From NCBI GenBank assembly GCA_039881045.1, contig JAYWVB010000042.1, positions 186,001 through 250,000 of the forward strand: a stretch of 64,000 nt of DNA, written 5' to 3'. Shown in pieces: positions 11,698-23,190 of the stretch. Each line of letters opens with the position of its first letter. Positions within the stretch are counted from its first letter, which is position 1. The translations under genes were made by a program, and so were the position numbers. This DNA is from Chaetomium olivaceum. Lineage: Eukaryota; Ascomycota; Sordariomycetes; Sordariales; Chaetomiaceae. The notes beneath the pieces were generated by a model. It did not search any database. It was not told the origin of the DNA and saw nothing but the letters and a program-made list of their open reading frames with translations.

Positions 11698-13510
11698 ATG
11701 TTCCGATATGCGCTGAAGAGATTCTTAACCCAGCGGCCACGGGACTTTAGGAGGGCACCAGCGCTTTTTCAAAACCAGGCGTGTTCCTATTCCAGCCGGC
11801 GCATCCACGATTCTACGACGGGTCTCCCTCGGATTGAGGATGCTGTTTCATTCACCAACAATGACACCATTTATGCCCTTTCATCGGGTCCTGGAAGGGC
11901 AGGTATAGCTGTCATTCGTATCTCCGGACCTGGCTGTCTAGATGTGTGTTTTCTCTTGATTTGTGTTGGTTCTTTCCACTGACACCGTTACAGGTCTACC
12001 AAGGATTGTGTCCAACCAAACCCCCACCTAAGCCCAGGTATGCCGGAGTGAGAACGCTCTTTGAACCTGGCTCAGCCGACTCATCTGGAGCAAATATCAT
12101 CGACTCTGATGCTCTTGTCCTGTACTTCCCTGGACCCAGAACGGTGACTGGCGAAGATGTGCTCGAACTCCACGTTCACGGAGGGGCCGCAACCGTGAAA
12201 GCTGTCCTCTCCGCTGTCCGGAAATGTTCATCATCGAGGGAGATACGCTACGCTGGACCGGGCGAGTTCACGAGACGGTCTTTTCTTAACGGTCGCCTGG
12301 ATCTCGCTCAGATCGAGTCCCTGGGTGACACGCTTGCTGCTGAAACGGAGCAGCAACGACGGGCGGCCGTTCGGGGCCACTCGGGTACCCTTGGAAAGAC
12401 GTATGACTGCTGGCGCGATCAGCTCTTGCTTGCCCGTGGAGAGATCGAGGCGCTAATTGACTTCTCGGAAGACCAACACTTTGATGAGTCGCCTGTCGAA
12501 CTCCTCAGCAACGTCACCAAGTTGACCGAGGGCATCCTTCACTCTATCGGGCTTCACAAACTTGGTAGTCAACGCAGCGAGCTTCTTCGAAACGGGATTC
12601 GCATTGCGCTTCTGGGCCCCCCAAACGCTGGGAAAAGCTCGTTGATGAACCAGATTGTTGGTCGCGAGGCTTCGATTGTATCGGCCGAGGCTGGCACAAC
12701 CAGAGACATTGTCGAGGCAAGCCTTGATATTCGGGGGGGGTACCTCTGCTCCTTTGCAGATACGGCTGGAATCCGGACGAAAATGTCGGAATCTTTAGCG
12801 CACCCCAACGAAACCGCAGCTTCCACCATCGGCGCCATCGAGCAGGAAGGCATCCGGAGAGCACGACAGAAGGCACTGGACTCGGATGTCATCATCGTTC
12901 TGGCCTCTGTCGAGGCAACAGAACCCGGAAACTACCGAATAAGCTACGACGTCGAGACGCTCCAATTGGCAGCGGGCGCGCAACAGTGCCTTGTTGCAGT
13001 GAACAAAACCGACATGGTGAGCCCAGAGTCGCTCGAATTACTGATCCAAGATTTTAAATCCTCGGTATTGGCGGGTATCGACGGCCTTGATGGTCTAGAG
13101 CCGCTGACCATTTCCTGCAAGGCGGCTGCAGGGCTGACTGATGCAGGCGGCATACATCAACTCACTGAGAAGCTAGTACAGTCATTCTCGAACCTTACCT
13201 CGCTCCCCGATGACATGCAGCATCTGCTTGGAGTCACCGAACGTCAGAGGCAACTACTATCGGAATGTGAACACCATCTTGGTGATTTCATGGCCGAGGC
13301 CCAAAAGTCTGGCTCCTATGACGAACCGGATATTGTTCTCGCTGCGGAGCACTTGCGGCTTGCCGGTCTCCAACTTGGCTCTATCACCGGACGCGGCGAA
13401 TCCGGCGATGTGGAAGAGGTTCTAGGGGTCATATTCGAAAAGTGAGGAACTTTGATGCAAGCGAGTGGCATATCGGCTAACGAAAGAGCAGGTTTTGTGT
13501 GGGAAAATGA
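11698..13510 (+). CDS. MSS1: Mitochondrial tRNA-modification GTPase MSS1 (MnmE/TrmE family)
   Basis: With MTO1 it makes the 5-carboxymethylaminomethyl group on wobble uridines of mitochondrial tRNAs. Exons 11698..11943, 11994..13441 and 13492..13510 give 570 aa. An Arg-rich presequence is followed by the folate-binding N-domain (DTIYALSSGPGRAGIAVIRISG), then a G domain with P-loop GPPNAGKSSLMN, GTTRD, DTAGIR and NKTD. The last exon is only 19 bases. Reading through its 50-base intron (GTGAGG...GCTAACG...GAGCAG) would end the protein at IFEK; splicing gives IFEKFCVGK, restoring the catalytic Cys-x-Gly-Lys end of the family. That is strong evidence for the splice. ATG 11698 is the first ATG of the presequence. 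Confidence 0.95.
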
Positions 13511-13874
13511 TTGTGTAACATATAGTTGTTGTACAAGGGATCCGAACCCGCCAACCGTTCCAAACGTCTATCCACCGCGTATTCTCGTCAAGTCATAATA
13601 CAAAGTCCGCGTCTCTGAAAAACTAGCCTGCGCCCTGAAATGCAGACAACTCGCCATCCCCCCCAAGGGCCCGCGCCCCCGCCGTTCTAAGTCCATGGTC
13701 GTACAGTCTATTCTATTCTATGCTCCGAAATGCGTCCCGATGAACGTCTAGTGCGCCGGAAAGGAAATGCGAAAAAGGTGGTGGCGCATCCCGCCCCCTT
13801 CGAGCTACCAGTAGCTCGGAAAGCGGACGGATCTGGCATGCAATGGAAGAGAAGATGTCAAGCGTCAAGCAAGC
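13511..13874. other. Convergent 3' flanks of MSS1 and the micro-repeat protein gene
   Basis: No gene. A C-rich stretch near 13650-13680 is the only compositional feature. Confidence 0.4.
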
Positions 13875-14095
13875 TTAGTGCTGCTTGTTCTCCTCATCAT
13901 CCTTGTCGTCCCTGGCTGAGTGTTAGCTGCTGTGTTTCGCTGCAAAGCGAGAGGTGGAGATACTCACTTGTTGTAGCCGGAGCGGCCATAGTTGACGAGC
14001 TTGTTCTCCTCATCGTCATCCGAGTTGCCCTTGTTGTAGCCGGAGCGGCCGAAGTTGACGAGGGAGTCGGTGGTGAAGAAAGCGGTGGCAGCCAT
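13875..14095 (-). CDS. 54-residue protein with two GRSGYNK repeats
   Basis: Two exons, 13968..14095 and 13875..13911, with a consensus 56-base intron (GTGAGT...GCTAACACTCAGCCAG). The spliced frame is 54 aa and is made of two near-copies: LVNFGRSGYNK then an acidic spacer, LVNYGRSGYNK then a second acidic spacer ending DDEENKQH. There is no signal peptide, membrane segment, Cys or dibasic processing site, so a secreted pheromone-type precursor is unlikely. Codons are almost all G/C-ending. The leader is CA-rich (repeated CAACTCC/CAACTTTC) and a perfect TATA box lies about 220 bases upstream, a pattern seen in highly expressed fungal genes. Too short for ordinary gene callers. Function unknown; a small abundant stress or developmental protein is only a guess. 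Confidence 0.75.
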
Positions 14096-14295
14096 TGCGA
14101 AGTTGGGGTTGAGTTTGAAAGTTGGAGAGTTGTGGGAAATGTTGAGTTGTGGGAGTTGGATGCTGAGAGAGCTGGTGGTGAGAGGTGATGAGCTATTGGA
14201 AGTTGTTGGTGGGAGTTGTTGGAAGTGAGTATTGCTTTGAAGTTGGTTGTTTGTGTTGTTGAAGTGTGTGATGCTGATGATGAAAGCAGGATCCT
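14096..14295 (-). promoter_or_regulatory. CA-rich 5' leader of the micro-repeat protein gene
   Basis: On the minus strand this stretch is rich in CAACTCCCA and CAACTTCC motifs with few Gs, typical of long unstructured leaders of strongly translated fungal mRNAs. No ATG-initiated upstream frame of note was seen. Confidence 0.45.
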
Positions 14296-14314
14296 AACAC
14301 GGGTGTCCGAAGAG

Positions 14315-14324
14315 TCTTATATAG
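14315..14324 (-). promoter_or_regulatory. TATA box (CTATATAAGA)
   Basis: CTATATAAG on the minus strand, about 220 bases before the ATG at 14095 and directly before the CA-rich leader, so the transcription start should be near 14285-14295. Confidence 0.6.
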
Positions 14325-14329
14325 ACTGT

Positions 14330-17300
14330 CGAGGACTGAACATGCTCCCGACTACCTGGATCCCGTCCGATCACCAATCCGCTTGCGAGGTACCCTGTCG
14401 GCGTATGCGGCGATGCCCTAGAGCCCTCAGAGTATGGATGACATAAGGCTGGCTGATCACACCCTCTCGGCGTCCCCACAAGCCAGAGATATTTCGAGAT
14501 CCTGCTAGGACATACCGGTAAATGCAGGGGTGCCTCAGAGGCAGGGTGTTACAAAGACACACGCCTAAGGTGTGACTCGGACGGCCAGTATGGCACCGAG
14601 TCTCGTAGAGGACCGGCGGTGTGGGCCCGGGAACGCCCTTTGATTTCGACATTGGGTCCAGAATTCAACGTCCTGGAGGGTGTGTGGCAGATGCAGTGCC
14701 GCCGAGCCGCGGGATCCGGACGTTTGGCCATGCATGACCCTGAATGTGCGCGTTTGTATGAAACAGGCAGTTGAGACAGGCCAAAAAGAGATTGGGGGCT
14801 GAATCTGAACTTTCTTCGGGTGCCCGAGCCACGCTATAGGGCTGAGCTGCGCGACTAGGACTAATGTTGGATGCCTGGCCGCCTGTGTCAGCAAAGGCTA
14901 GGGTCGTACAGTCAGTCGCTTGGGCGGAGCCGCTTGCTTGCAGCTTTTCGAGACGACAAGCGGTTATTGTCTCCCACCAATCCCGGGCCATTTTTCCCGC
15001 TTGCTGACGAAGTCGAGTTCTAGGCATCACGTTTTCCAGTTCTTTTCGTGGAACAGAACAAATTTTATTTTTCCTTACCGGTTTCGGTTCGTTTCCTCGG
15101 TTCGTCCTCAGCGTATCGGCCAACGCGCATCCCAATCCGGCGTGAATAGTCATCAACCGAGTTGAGCCGTGATGCTCACCGATCATGAAATCTTGAATTC
15201 CCGAGTGCACCAAGTCGTGCATCCAACCAACACGGCAAGCCCGGTCCGGCCCCGTGGTAAAAAACGCGGTGCCGAAGGATCCGCAAGCCCCCACGCAGGG
15301 TCCTGCGGCTCATTCGCAGCACGTGTTGCGACCAACCAGACACTCCCGAACGGATTGAGTCAATCGAGGCCTCTTCACCGGTTGGTGGGAAGGCCTTTGT
15401 GTGCGACAAAATACGTCATCTCACTCTCGCAGCAGACTGAGCGGACTCGGGAACCGGAAGAGGAAGGTATTCGGGGGGGCTATGCTATGGCATCTAAGCG
15501 TGACATCCCCTGCGGACCGTTGAGTTCCCAGCACAGCAATGCCAAGCCACAAAACAATCTGGGATGTCTGGCCCGAGCACTCGGTTCCTGCCCGTCCCGC
15601 GTGGAATCACTCTGAAATGGAGGTTTAGGGTGTACTTGGATGAGATGCACCCGGACGGCTCTGCATTGCGGCACCGTATACCACGCGCCTAGGCAGCGGA
15701 GAACATCGGACGAGTCCCACCCCGGCGGAGCAAGCACCCTCTCACCCTATTCCGCCGCGGCCGTACGACGGCCTTGCTATTTCCGACCTTCATATCTCAC
15801 AGTCTTCTGATGCGGGAGTCATGAGCGGTGTGAGATCTCTTCGAGATACGCCGCAGTCAGTCGGTGGTGGTGTTGCTTGCCAATCCGTTACTAAGATGCC
15901 ACGACAACGGTTTACTGACTACGCCTTTTCCATGCTCTTCTCGGTCATCGCTTCGGGGTGGGGGGGGTTCAACAAGAAGAGGCACGGTAGCCGCTCGCCT
16001 AGGCCCACGAGCTGACGCCCGGCCGGCCGCCCGTCCCGGCACAGCGTTACCGACCAAAGGGGTCCGCCAGGGGCATGCTCCCTCCGCGTGAGCGCGGGTC
16101 TAACCTTAGTGCCCGCCGCACGCATCCTAGCGATCGGGTACCATGCCGCGATGTGACGGCGCGGCTTAGAGCCCACCTTATGTCTTGTTTTGGGATTATT
16201 TTCAGAGTCCGAACTCTCGTATGCAGAAAGCAACGCACTTGACCGGCCACGTTTTGCGGCTCTATGCGCCTCTTGTGTGTACGACGTGGGACGGTGGCCC
16301 GAACTGTGTTTCCATGGGAAAAAGGGGGGTACCATTACCGACTGCATGCCGCCACGTGCGGTCCAGCATCTCGAAACCGGTGGGCTGGGCTTGCTGAACC
16401 ATACCGTGCCGGCCCCTGGCTTGTGCCACTGGACTGGCCACGCGTCCGCGCGGATCGCCAGAGCCGTTCGCCGCGGGGACCGTTTGATGCTTGGCGTGAA
16501 GGTGGGCTTCGGCATTGGGGAACAAGGAGGCTGCATCGAGTTAGGCTTTTCCTCAGGCTGCCACTTTGGGGGAACTGGGAATGGTCGAGATCATCAGCGC
16601 TGCTGCGGGGCGATCGCTCAGCTCTCTTCAGCTTAGCTAACCGAGTGGATTCGCTCCCTTAAGACTATCTCGTGTTACTCATCAATTTCTTTTTTTTCTC
16701 GGCCTGAGGTTACGTGGAGCGGTTCTATTCACGTTCCTAAAGACTTCGTTTGGTCTACACAGGAGAGGTGCGTTTCGGAGTTGCGGCGCCGCTCTCAGCT
16801 GGTGGGTTCTTGGGGGCCGAAACAGCTCATCACCCTCATCGTCGACGGTGAACTCCGAGAGCCTTCTCTAAATCGGCGATTGGGCGGTTCGTTCAGTCTG
16901 GAATAGTTTCCTCGCGATTTCGCGTGATGTTTCTACCCACCGGCTAGGCAACCGACCCAAACTCACCCGTCACTACTATTTTCAACACCGAAAGGATCCT
17001 TACTCTTACTTGCATCGCTTGTTCAGTCACACGCCCATTTTAGTCTCCCCATCACCCATGCGAAGCTAAAGCTCATCTCTTCTCCAAAACAACAGGCCAG
17101 TGAACGAGCCGTGGTGGTTGTGAGGCCTCTCGTGCGTCACGGGCCGGGTTGCATTTTCTGACTCCCGGGTCCCGGAAGGATTCTTCCTCACCTCAGTGAG
17201 CCCTGCCAAGAGCCCATGAAATCCCCGCCCCCCCAAACCCCATATGGGTTTTCTCCGTCGAAGGTTTCACGATATGCCCGGATGGGGTAACGACCGGACA

Positions 17301-19524
17301 TGCAGTGCATTTCCCAGCAAATATGCACAGCAATAGTCACCGCAATGACCTTGCTGCTTCAGCACATGGTCTCAACATCTTGAACTGAAACGAAAGCCAT
17401 TTACTCGGTCCCGAGCCGATCCAATCCATAGTTCAGAGCTCCAACGCTAATGCACCGCTCGTTCGCCTGGGCCCCAATCTGGCGGCCGCCCCGCAACCGG
17501 AGCCGGGCTGGGCAACCTCGGCTCCGCAGCCGCGTGATTGGGGTGCTATACTAGTGGCCGTTGTTGAACGACATCTGGGGTTCGGGGGGCTGGTTGGATA
17601 CGCTGGTACGCGCTTAGGATGACGAAGGGCCGTTTCATAGGGTCATTGGTTCGTTTTCGGGGCGCCCCAATATTTTGGTGATGGCAGTCGACAAGGTGAG
17701 GAGTCTGAGAACCGAGTACGATCCTGCCAGTGCCATCGCAGAACTTTCGTGAGATAGAACCGATTTAGTTCTCCGTAAAGTTCCTAGAGGTCCAGGACAT
17801 GGAAGGGACTGCTCAGGTCACGGCGTCGATAATGGTTGGCCGTTTACCCCTGAGACATCTCCTTGCACACACACACACACATACATCTACTCCATAGGGG
17901 TCTAGCGTGAGGGAGTCATGGGAAGGGTCGGTGTTTGGGCCGTGATGCCACAACCATTTCTTACGACGGGCTCATTTCCATTCTTGTCGTCGGCGAGGCT
18001 TACCAGAAGTTTCAGAGGTCATCACCATACCGAGTCGGCATCGGTCAATGGTTGTCTTCAAGCTTCTAGAGGTGGGTTGCTTAATCATCACTCCATTGTT
18101 GTCTGCAGGTGGCGTTGCTAGCGGCGACGGCTGAGTCATTCAGGGGTAGGACAGATATCAGGACGACATTGTATGAATCCTTTCTAATAGGCATTGCCTT
18201 TTCTTGACACCGAAGTCAGTTGCACAAGACAAAGCGTTGCCATGGTTCTCATGCTCCGGCTTACCCTTGGAAACTACAGAACGGAGAGCTAATTGTGATA
18301 GAGGTGTGCCATACTGTCTCGGCTTGTCCTAGGCCGGCTCCATTTCTTTCAAATTTTTATTTCCTTCGACCGAGTTGTTTTGAGAATCTCATGGTCTTTT
18401 GTTCTTTTGTTCTTTTGGTGAGCACCAGCCACAGCTTTGGTGGTGTGTAAGTGGACGCCACAGGAGCATGCGTACCGGTGCAACGCCACAATATAGGGCT
18501 ACAGTGTATCTACACCGTGTGAACCAATACACACTGTATTACGCGCTCAGGCCATCCATTGCAGCAAAAGTTTCCACCACCCGGAAGTGGCTCCTTTCCT
18601 GAGCCGCCTCATTTCCAACTGGAAGCTCATCCATCCCTCTTCCCAACGAGAGAGTCTCGCCCTTTGACCCTGTGGCCCGATGATGGCCAGCGTTTGTGGT
18701 TGACCAACTCCAAGTCACTCATTCTACCCCCTCTGTTGTTGTTCCCTTCTTTGGCCCTTTTTTGCGCCTCTTGGTAATTACTTTGTCGCGTGCGAGACTG
18801 CGAGTGTTCCAAGCGCAGGTCGGTCGGTTCCGTGCTCCACCCACCACCACCACACCACTTCTGGCCCTCACAAGGCGCCGCGGAAAGGAGACCCCAGCTT
18901 CCTGGTTCCTAGATCAGCCGCGTGGGAGAGAGCGACCTAGAGCTTTGTTGCCATTGTTGTGGGACCCCCCTCATCGGTACTCCCTTCACAATGCCGAGTA
19001 AGTTTTGTCGTCTGTTCTTTCTTTCCCAATTTCGAGGGTCCAGCTTTCCCCATTGTCGTTGCCCCGCCCTGCTCCGCGCGGCTGCCACTTTTCGGAGCTC
19101 CCCCGTCGGTCGGCTACTTTTCGTGCCTCGTGCTCGTCGAGCTCCCTTGTGACGAGAGGCGGTTGCCAGCGCATTTTGTTCCACGGGACCGCCTCGCTGG
19201 TTAGTTTAAACCAGCAACACCGATTCGAACCTGCAAGCCGACAAGACAATCCTCCTTGACGAGTCCCATTCCCAACGCCCTCCCCCCACACCGTTTTACC
19301 ACGACCGCCTTGCATGCTCCGGGCTAGCGCACGGAGATACCCAGCAGGGACACCTTCCGGGAGTAACCTTGGCCGTGCGCATAAACCGGTGGCTTGTTGG
19401 TGGGCATCTCAAAGCTGGGAAGAGCTTTGGTGGGCGTTCGGTTCTCGCTGGACTGGCTGGATTTAGACGCACAAATCTTTCTCGCTCTGCTGCCAAACAC
19501 GCCTAGATCCATGCTAACGAGACA
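14330..19524. other. Gene-poor 5.2-kb region
   Basis: I see no supportable protein gene. Open frames up to about 209 codons exist on both strands (for example 14665-15294 minus and 15919-16536 minus), but they overlap each other, lack splice signals and recognisable domains, and have flat codon use. There are no terminal repeats, target duplications or transposase/reverse-transcriptase motifs. It may hold long regulatory sequence or non-coding RNA. A CA microsatellite lies at 17866-17883. The segment 18991-19524 may be the 5' leader or first intron of MKT1. Confidence 0.4.
17866..17883. repeat. CA dinucleotide microsatellite
   Basis: About nine CA units in a gene-free region. Confidence 0.8.
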
Positions 19525-21951
19525 ATGGAAGACCTTATCGGGGACCCCTTCATTTACAACCAGGCCGTGTACGTCATCCTGCTCACCCCCAATCCTCCCT
19601 CCGTTCCGCCCCGCATTGGATCGAGCTGACCTCGAACTCTAGGGCCCATCCCCTGAACGAAATCGAAGACTGCGCGATCGCCGTTGACGCCGCATACTAC
19701 CTCCAACTGCATCTCGATGTTTTCCCGGGCAACGAGCCCCTCCTTCCGGCCCTCGGCGGTCTGACCGGGATCCAGGGGCGCCTCGAGAATGAATTAGACC
19801 AGTGGAAGGCCCACAACATCACCCCGTTCTTCATCTTCGATGGCCAATCCATGGCCGGCCAGGACGAGGCGGCAGTCAAGCGCGGCCTAGCCAACTGCCT
19901 CAAGGCTGATATTTCGTGGGACTTGTATTTCAACGGTCGCGCCGATGAGGCCGTGACAGCATTTGGTCAGAGCACAAGTACGTTTGCCAGTTGTGCCTGC
20001 CAGTGGCACCCAGGGGCTAACACTCAGGAGGCGCATTTCCAACCCGGGCCCTCTTCCCTCTCCTCCAGACCATCTTGAAGCAACGCGGGCTGCACTTCTT
20101 GGTCCCCCCCTTTAACGCCGCTGCCCAGGTGAGGCCCTCCATCTCCAGCCGTCCCCATGCCCATCTGACACAGGGTAGATGGCATACTTCGAGATGTGCG
20201 ACTCGGACCAGTGTGCCGGCGTCATGGGTTCGTCAGAGCTGCTGCTGTATCCGATTCGGGACTGCGTCATCCGTACCATCGACTGGGAGAACAACTTGGT
20301 CTATGCGGTCTCGAAGAAGCACATACTGAAGACGCTGAACGTTAGCGAGTCCCTGTTCATCGACGCCTTTTTGATGACTGGGACGTCCTTCCTGCCGCCG
20401 TTTCCGCCTCTGACCGATCAGAGCATTATCAAGACCCAACCTCACACGGTGGCTGACGCAGTTAATATGCTGCGGACTGCCGAGAAGTCGGTGACCCTTG
20501 TGTGTAGCAGTTTCCAAGACATCCTGAAGAACCAGGACCCCAATTGGCTCGACAAGTACCGCAAGGCTCGGATGGCCGTCGACCACTTCGTGTATATCGC
20601 TGAGAATGGCGAGGTCAAGGTCCATGACTATGAACACCTAACGAACGACAATCATGAATATCTCGGCCTGCAGCTCCCCTCGGAGTTGTTCCACTATCTC
20701 AGCACAGGCCTGATCGGACCGCGCATTCTTACCTGGATCACACATGGCCAGTTGCAGGTCCTCCCGACGCTTGATGGAGTCGCTTCAGAAGAGTACAGGA
20801 AGCTGGTGACAACACAATCAGCCCGCATCAAAGAGGCTGCTCTTAGTCTGGTTATTCCTCGTCTGAACCGCGGCATCGGATTTAAGAATATCAGCATGAA
20901 GGTCTGGTACGATCGCAACTATTCCTCCACGGTCTGGGACCGCCAGGAAGCCAAAGCCAACTTCACCCCTCAAGTTGCCAGTTGGAAAGTACATGAGGCA
21001 ACCATCAAGGACAATATTCCGAACTTCGCCCATGGCTCCATCATATCCGAGGTCCTTGCGTTGAAGAAGCCCAAGTTTGCCGCTCTGACCCGCGCAAACC
21101 CCGAGGACAAGTTGAAGGGCGTCGAGTCGGCGGAGCTGATCAAGTCGATCTGCATTTGGAGATTCCTGCACATTCGAGGCTACGTCGATGATCAGCACGA
21201 ACTCACCAGTTGGGGCTCTGCGCTGGCCACTGCGCTGGCCACCATTGAGCCGGCGGCCAAGAAGTACCCCGAGTTCCCGCACCTGTACGAGTCTGTCCTC
21301 GTCGCGATCGAGTTGATCCGTTTCGAGCTCCTTAACGCCAGAAATCCACATGACGAGCTGCGCGGTCTTCCCCTAAACGGCTCCGACACTGACCAGTCAA
21401 GCCTACTCCTGATCAGCAGATGCGCGAGTCTGCTCAAGCTCAGACATCAGGCCAACGGATACACGGGTCCCCTTAGCAAGAATCTCCTAGCTTTCCGCTC
21501 GCTCGTGTCCGAGGTGCGGTCCGCTGATCGTGACCTTATCGAGGCCATTCTCGCCTCCATGTTTATGTATGCTCAGGCGAAGCGGAACCGAGACAACGGC
21601 TGGGAATTGAGCCATCAGTATGTTTGTTCTCGTCAGTGAACCCGTGGAGCATCACGCTAACCAGTCTACAGACTCCCCTTCCTCTACGATCCGGACGTCG
21701 CCCTCGGAATTGCGGTCAAGACGTATCTTGACGACCTTCTGCCGGATGACCCCCATAAGAGTCAGAAGCTGGAGCAGTTCCCAGGCGTGTATGTGCCGTA
21801 CGCTGTCTCCTTCACGGAGGATTTCAATGTCGCCTGTAGCTTCTTTGACGCGCTACACGCTGGTGTCAAGGAGCTAAACCCGAACGATATCCCTGCGACC
21901 GACCGTTCCGCTTGGGACAGTGCGGCCCAGTACCTTGCGACGAGACGGTAG
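19525..21951 (+). CDS. MKT1: MKT1-like post-transcriptional regulator (XPG-fold)
   Basis: Mkt1 has an XPG/FEN1-like nuclease fold and, with Pbp1, controls mRNA translation and stability. Exons 19525..19568, 19643..19977, 20028..20128, 20179..21617 and 21672..21951 join in frame to 732 aa. Seen: the XPG N-region (NEIEDCAIAVDAAYYLQ, ITPFFIFDGQ), XPG-I region (AAAQMAYFEMCDSDQCAGVM), then the Mkt1 central and C-terminal domains (VADAVNMLRTAEKSV, NHEYLGLQLPSELFHYL). The start is ambiguous. ATG 19525 (MEDLIGDP) is simplest. A second possibility is ATG 18991 with codons M-P, a consensus donor GTAAGT at 18998 and acceptor AG at 19530-19531, giving MPNLIGDP; both are in frame with the same length. Catalytic competence is not implied; yeast Mkt1 is thought non-nucleolytic. 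Confidence 0.9.
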
Positions 21952-22720
21952 GGTGATGACCTAGATCTGGACACGACGATGGCTGGGTGGGGCAGGGGAA
22001 GATGTCGGCCGTCGCTATGTTGCGCGTATCGTGGTGCCGCAACCGGGGCTTGTGTTGGGCCCCTTCAGCAGTATAGCCAAACATAACCGACCCTGCCGAA
22101 AAAATTGACGATTCGCGTCAATAATAAACCAGAATTTTCAACTTCTTCGTGCAGTTAGTGTGGCTCGAAGGGGCTCGTAAATATGACGCGTCTATGGCCG
22201 TGGCCGCTCCAACCATCCACACCACGTGGTCCGAACCACGACACTAGAGTTCCAGGTAACGTAGACCGCCAAAACAAGAAATCAATTTTTACAATTGCCC
22301 CGTCGGCAATAGGAATTATGATATGAGCCAGCTTCTCAGCCAGCACATGGGATATCTTGCGCCGCCATACTCCACACCCTCAATCTCCTCTCTCGGCGGC
22401 CGAACGCCAGCCTTCCCTAGGAATCTCACTTCCCCTAACCCGCAGTCCCGTTCGTGATATAGAAAAACCAGAATGCCCCCGTCCACGCCTCTAACATTTT
22501 CCCCTTTCCTGTATGTCGCCGAAACGTGGGAATAGAAAGATGCAAGCTTCATGGTGCCACAGCATAAATCGGAGGCTCCGGTTAGGTTTTTGAATGACCG
22601 CCTTGCCCGCTCGTGTCATTCCTCCACTGCTATCCTGCTGCACTTATGCGAGTCTTCCATTGGTGGTCGGTCGCTGTATGGGCGTGTGGCATGGCGTGGC
22701 TGGTTTGGGAGGTGACGAGT
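21952..22720. other. Convergent 3' flanks of MKT1 and SEC61 gamma
   Basis: No gene supported in this 769-base interval. Confidence 0.45.
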
Positions 22721-23190
22721 TTATGCGCCTCCGACCAAAATGTTGTTGAGCGGCACGTGGACTGAAGGGGGGGGTTTGGGTGTTAGTTGGGTTGGGCTGG
22801 TTATGAGAAGAGAGGTGGAATGGGGAAAAGCATACTGAGCTTGACGAAGTACCCGACGGCGCCCATGACTGTTGTGCGTGGCATGTTGGTTAGCAATGTT
22901 GAGCTGGGGGCTGTACTGCTGTGTGTGTGTGCGTGTGTGTGTGCAGGGGAAAAGGGGGGATGGGGCGAGCCGGCTGGGGGCGTACCGAGGAAACCAACGC
23001 CCACGGCCTGGGAGATCTTAATGAATTCGCGGCGATCGGCTGGGAGTATGTTAGTGTTTGGGTCTTTTTTCGGTGATGCCACAGCTTGCGAGGGTGAAGG
23101 CATACGCTTCTGGGCGCGGTTGATGAACTGGATGCCGTCCTTCAGGAACTCGCGCGGCACATCGAGCATCTCTTGGACTTGGTCGGCCAT
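22721..23190 (-). CDS. SSS1: SEC61 gamma subunit (SSS1) of the ER translocon
   Basis: Tail-anchored third subunit of the Sec61 protein-conducting channel. Four exons (23106..23190, 22986..23039, 22836..22868, 22721..22761) give only 70 aa, the usual length. MADQVQEMLDVPREFLKDG is followed by FINRAQKPDRREF, the amphipathic cytosolic helix, then the single membrane helix (ISQAVGVGFLVMGAVGYFVKL) and the conserved end IHVPLNNILVGGA. Splicing is confirmed by reassembly of the invariant KPDR(R/K)EF and GFLVMG motifs across two exon joints. The second intron (22869..22985) contains a GT/CA microsatellite. Exons 3 and 4 are 33 and 41 bases, so a simple open-frame search misses the gene. Confidence 0.95.
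22919..22945. repeat. GT microsatellite inside a SEC61 gamma intron
   Basis: Interrupted GT repeat on the + strand inside intron 2 of the minus-strand gene. Confidence 0.75.

Noticed and set aside
14350..14420. GGATCCCGTCCGATCA, resembling part of 5S rRNA
   Set aside because: Only this short string matches; the rest of the 5S sequence and its internal control region are absent.
14665..15294. 209-codon minus-strand frame in the gene-poor region
   Set aside because: Unbiased codons and Cys/His/Trp composition typical of random GC-rich frames; no start context or intron.
19200..19240. GGTTCGAATCGG on the minus strand, resembling a tRNA B box
   Set aside because: The flanking bases do not form a T stem and no A box or acceptor stem is found upstream.
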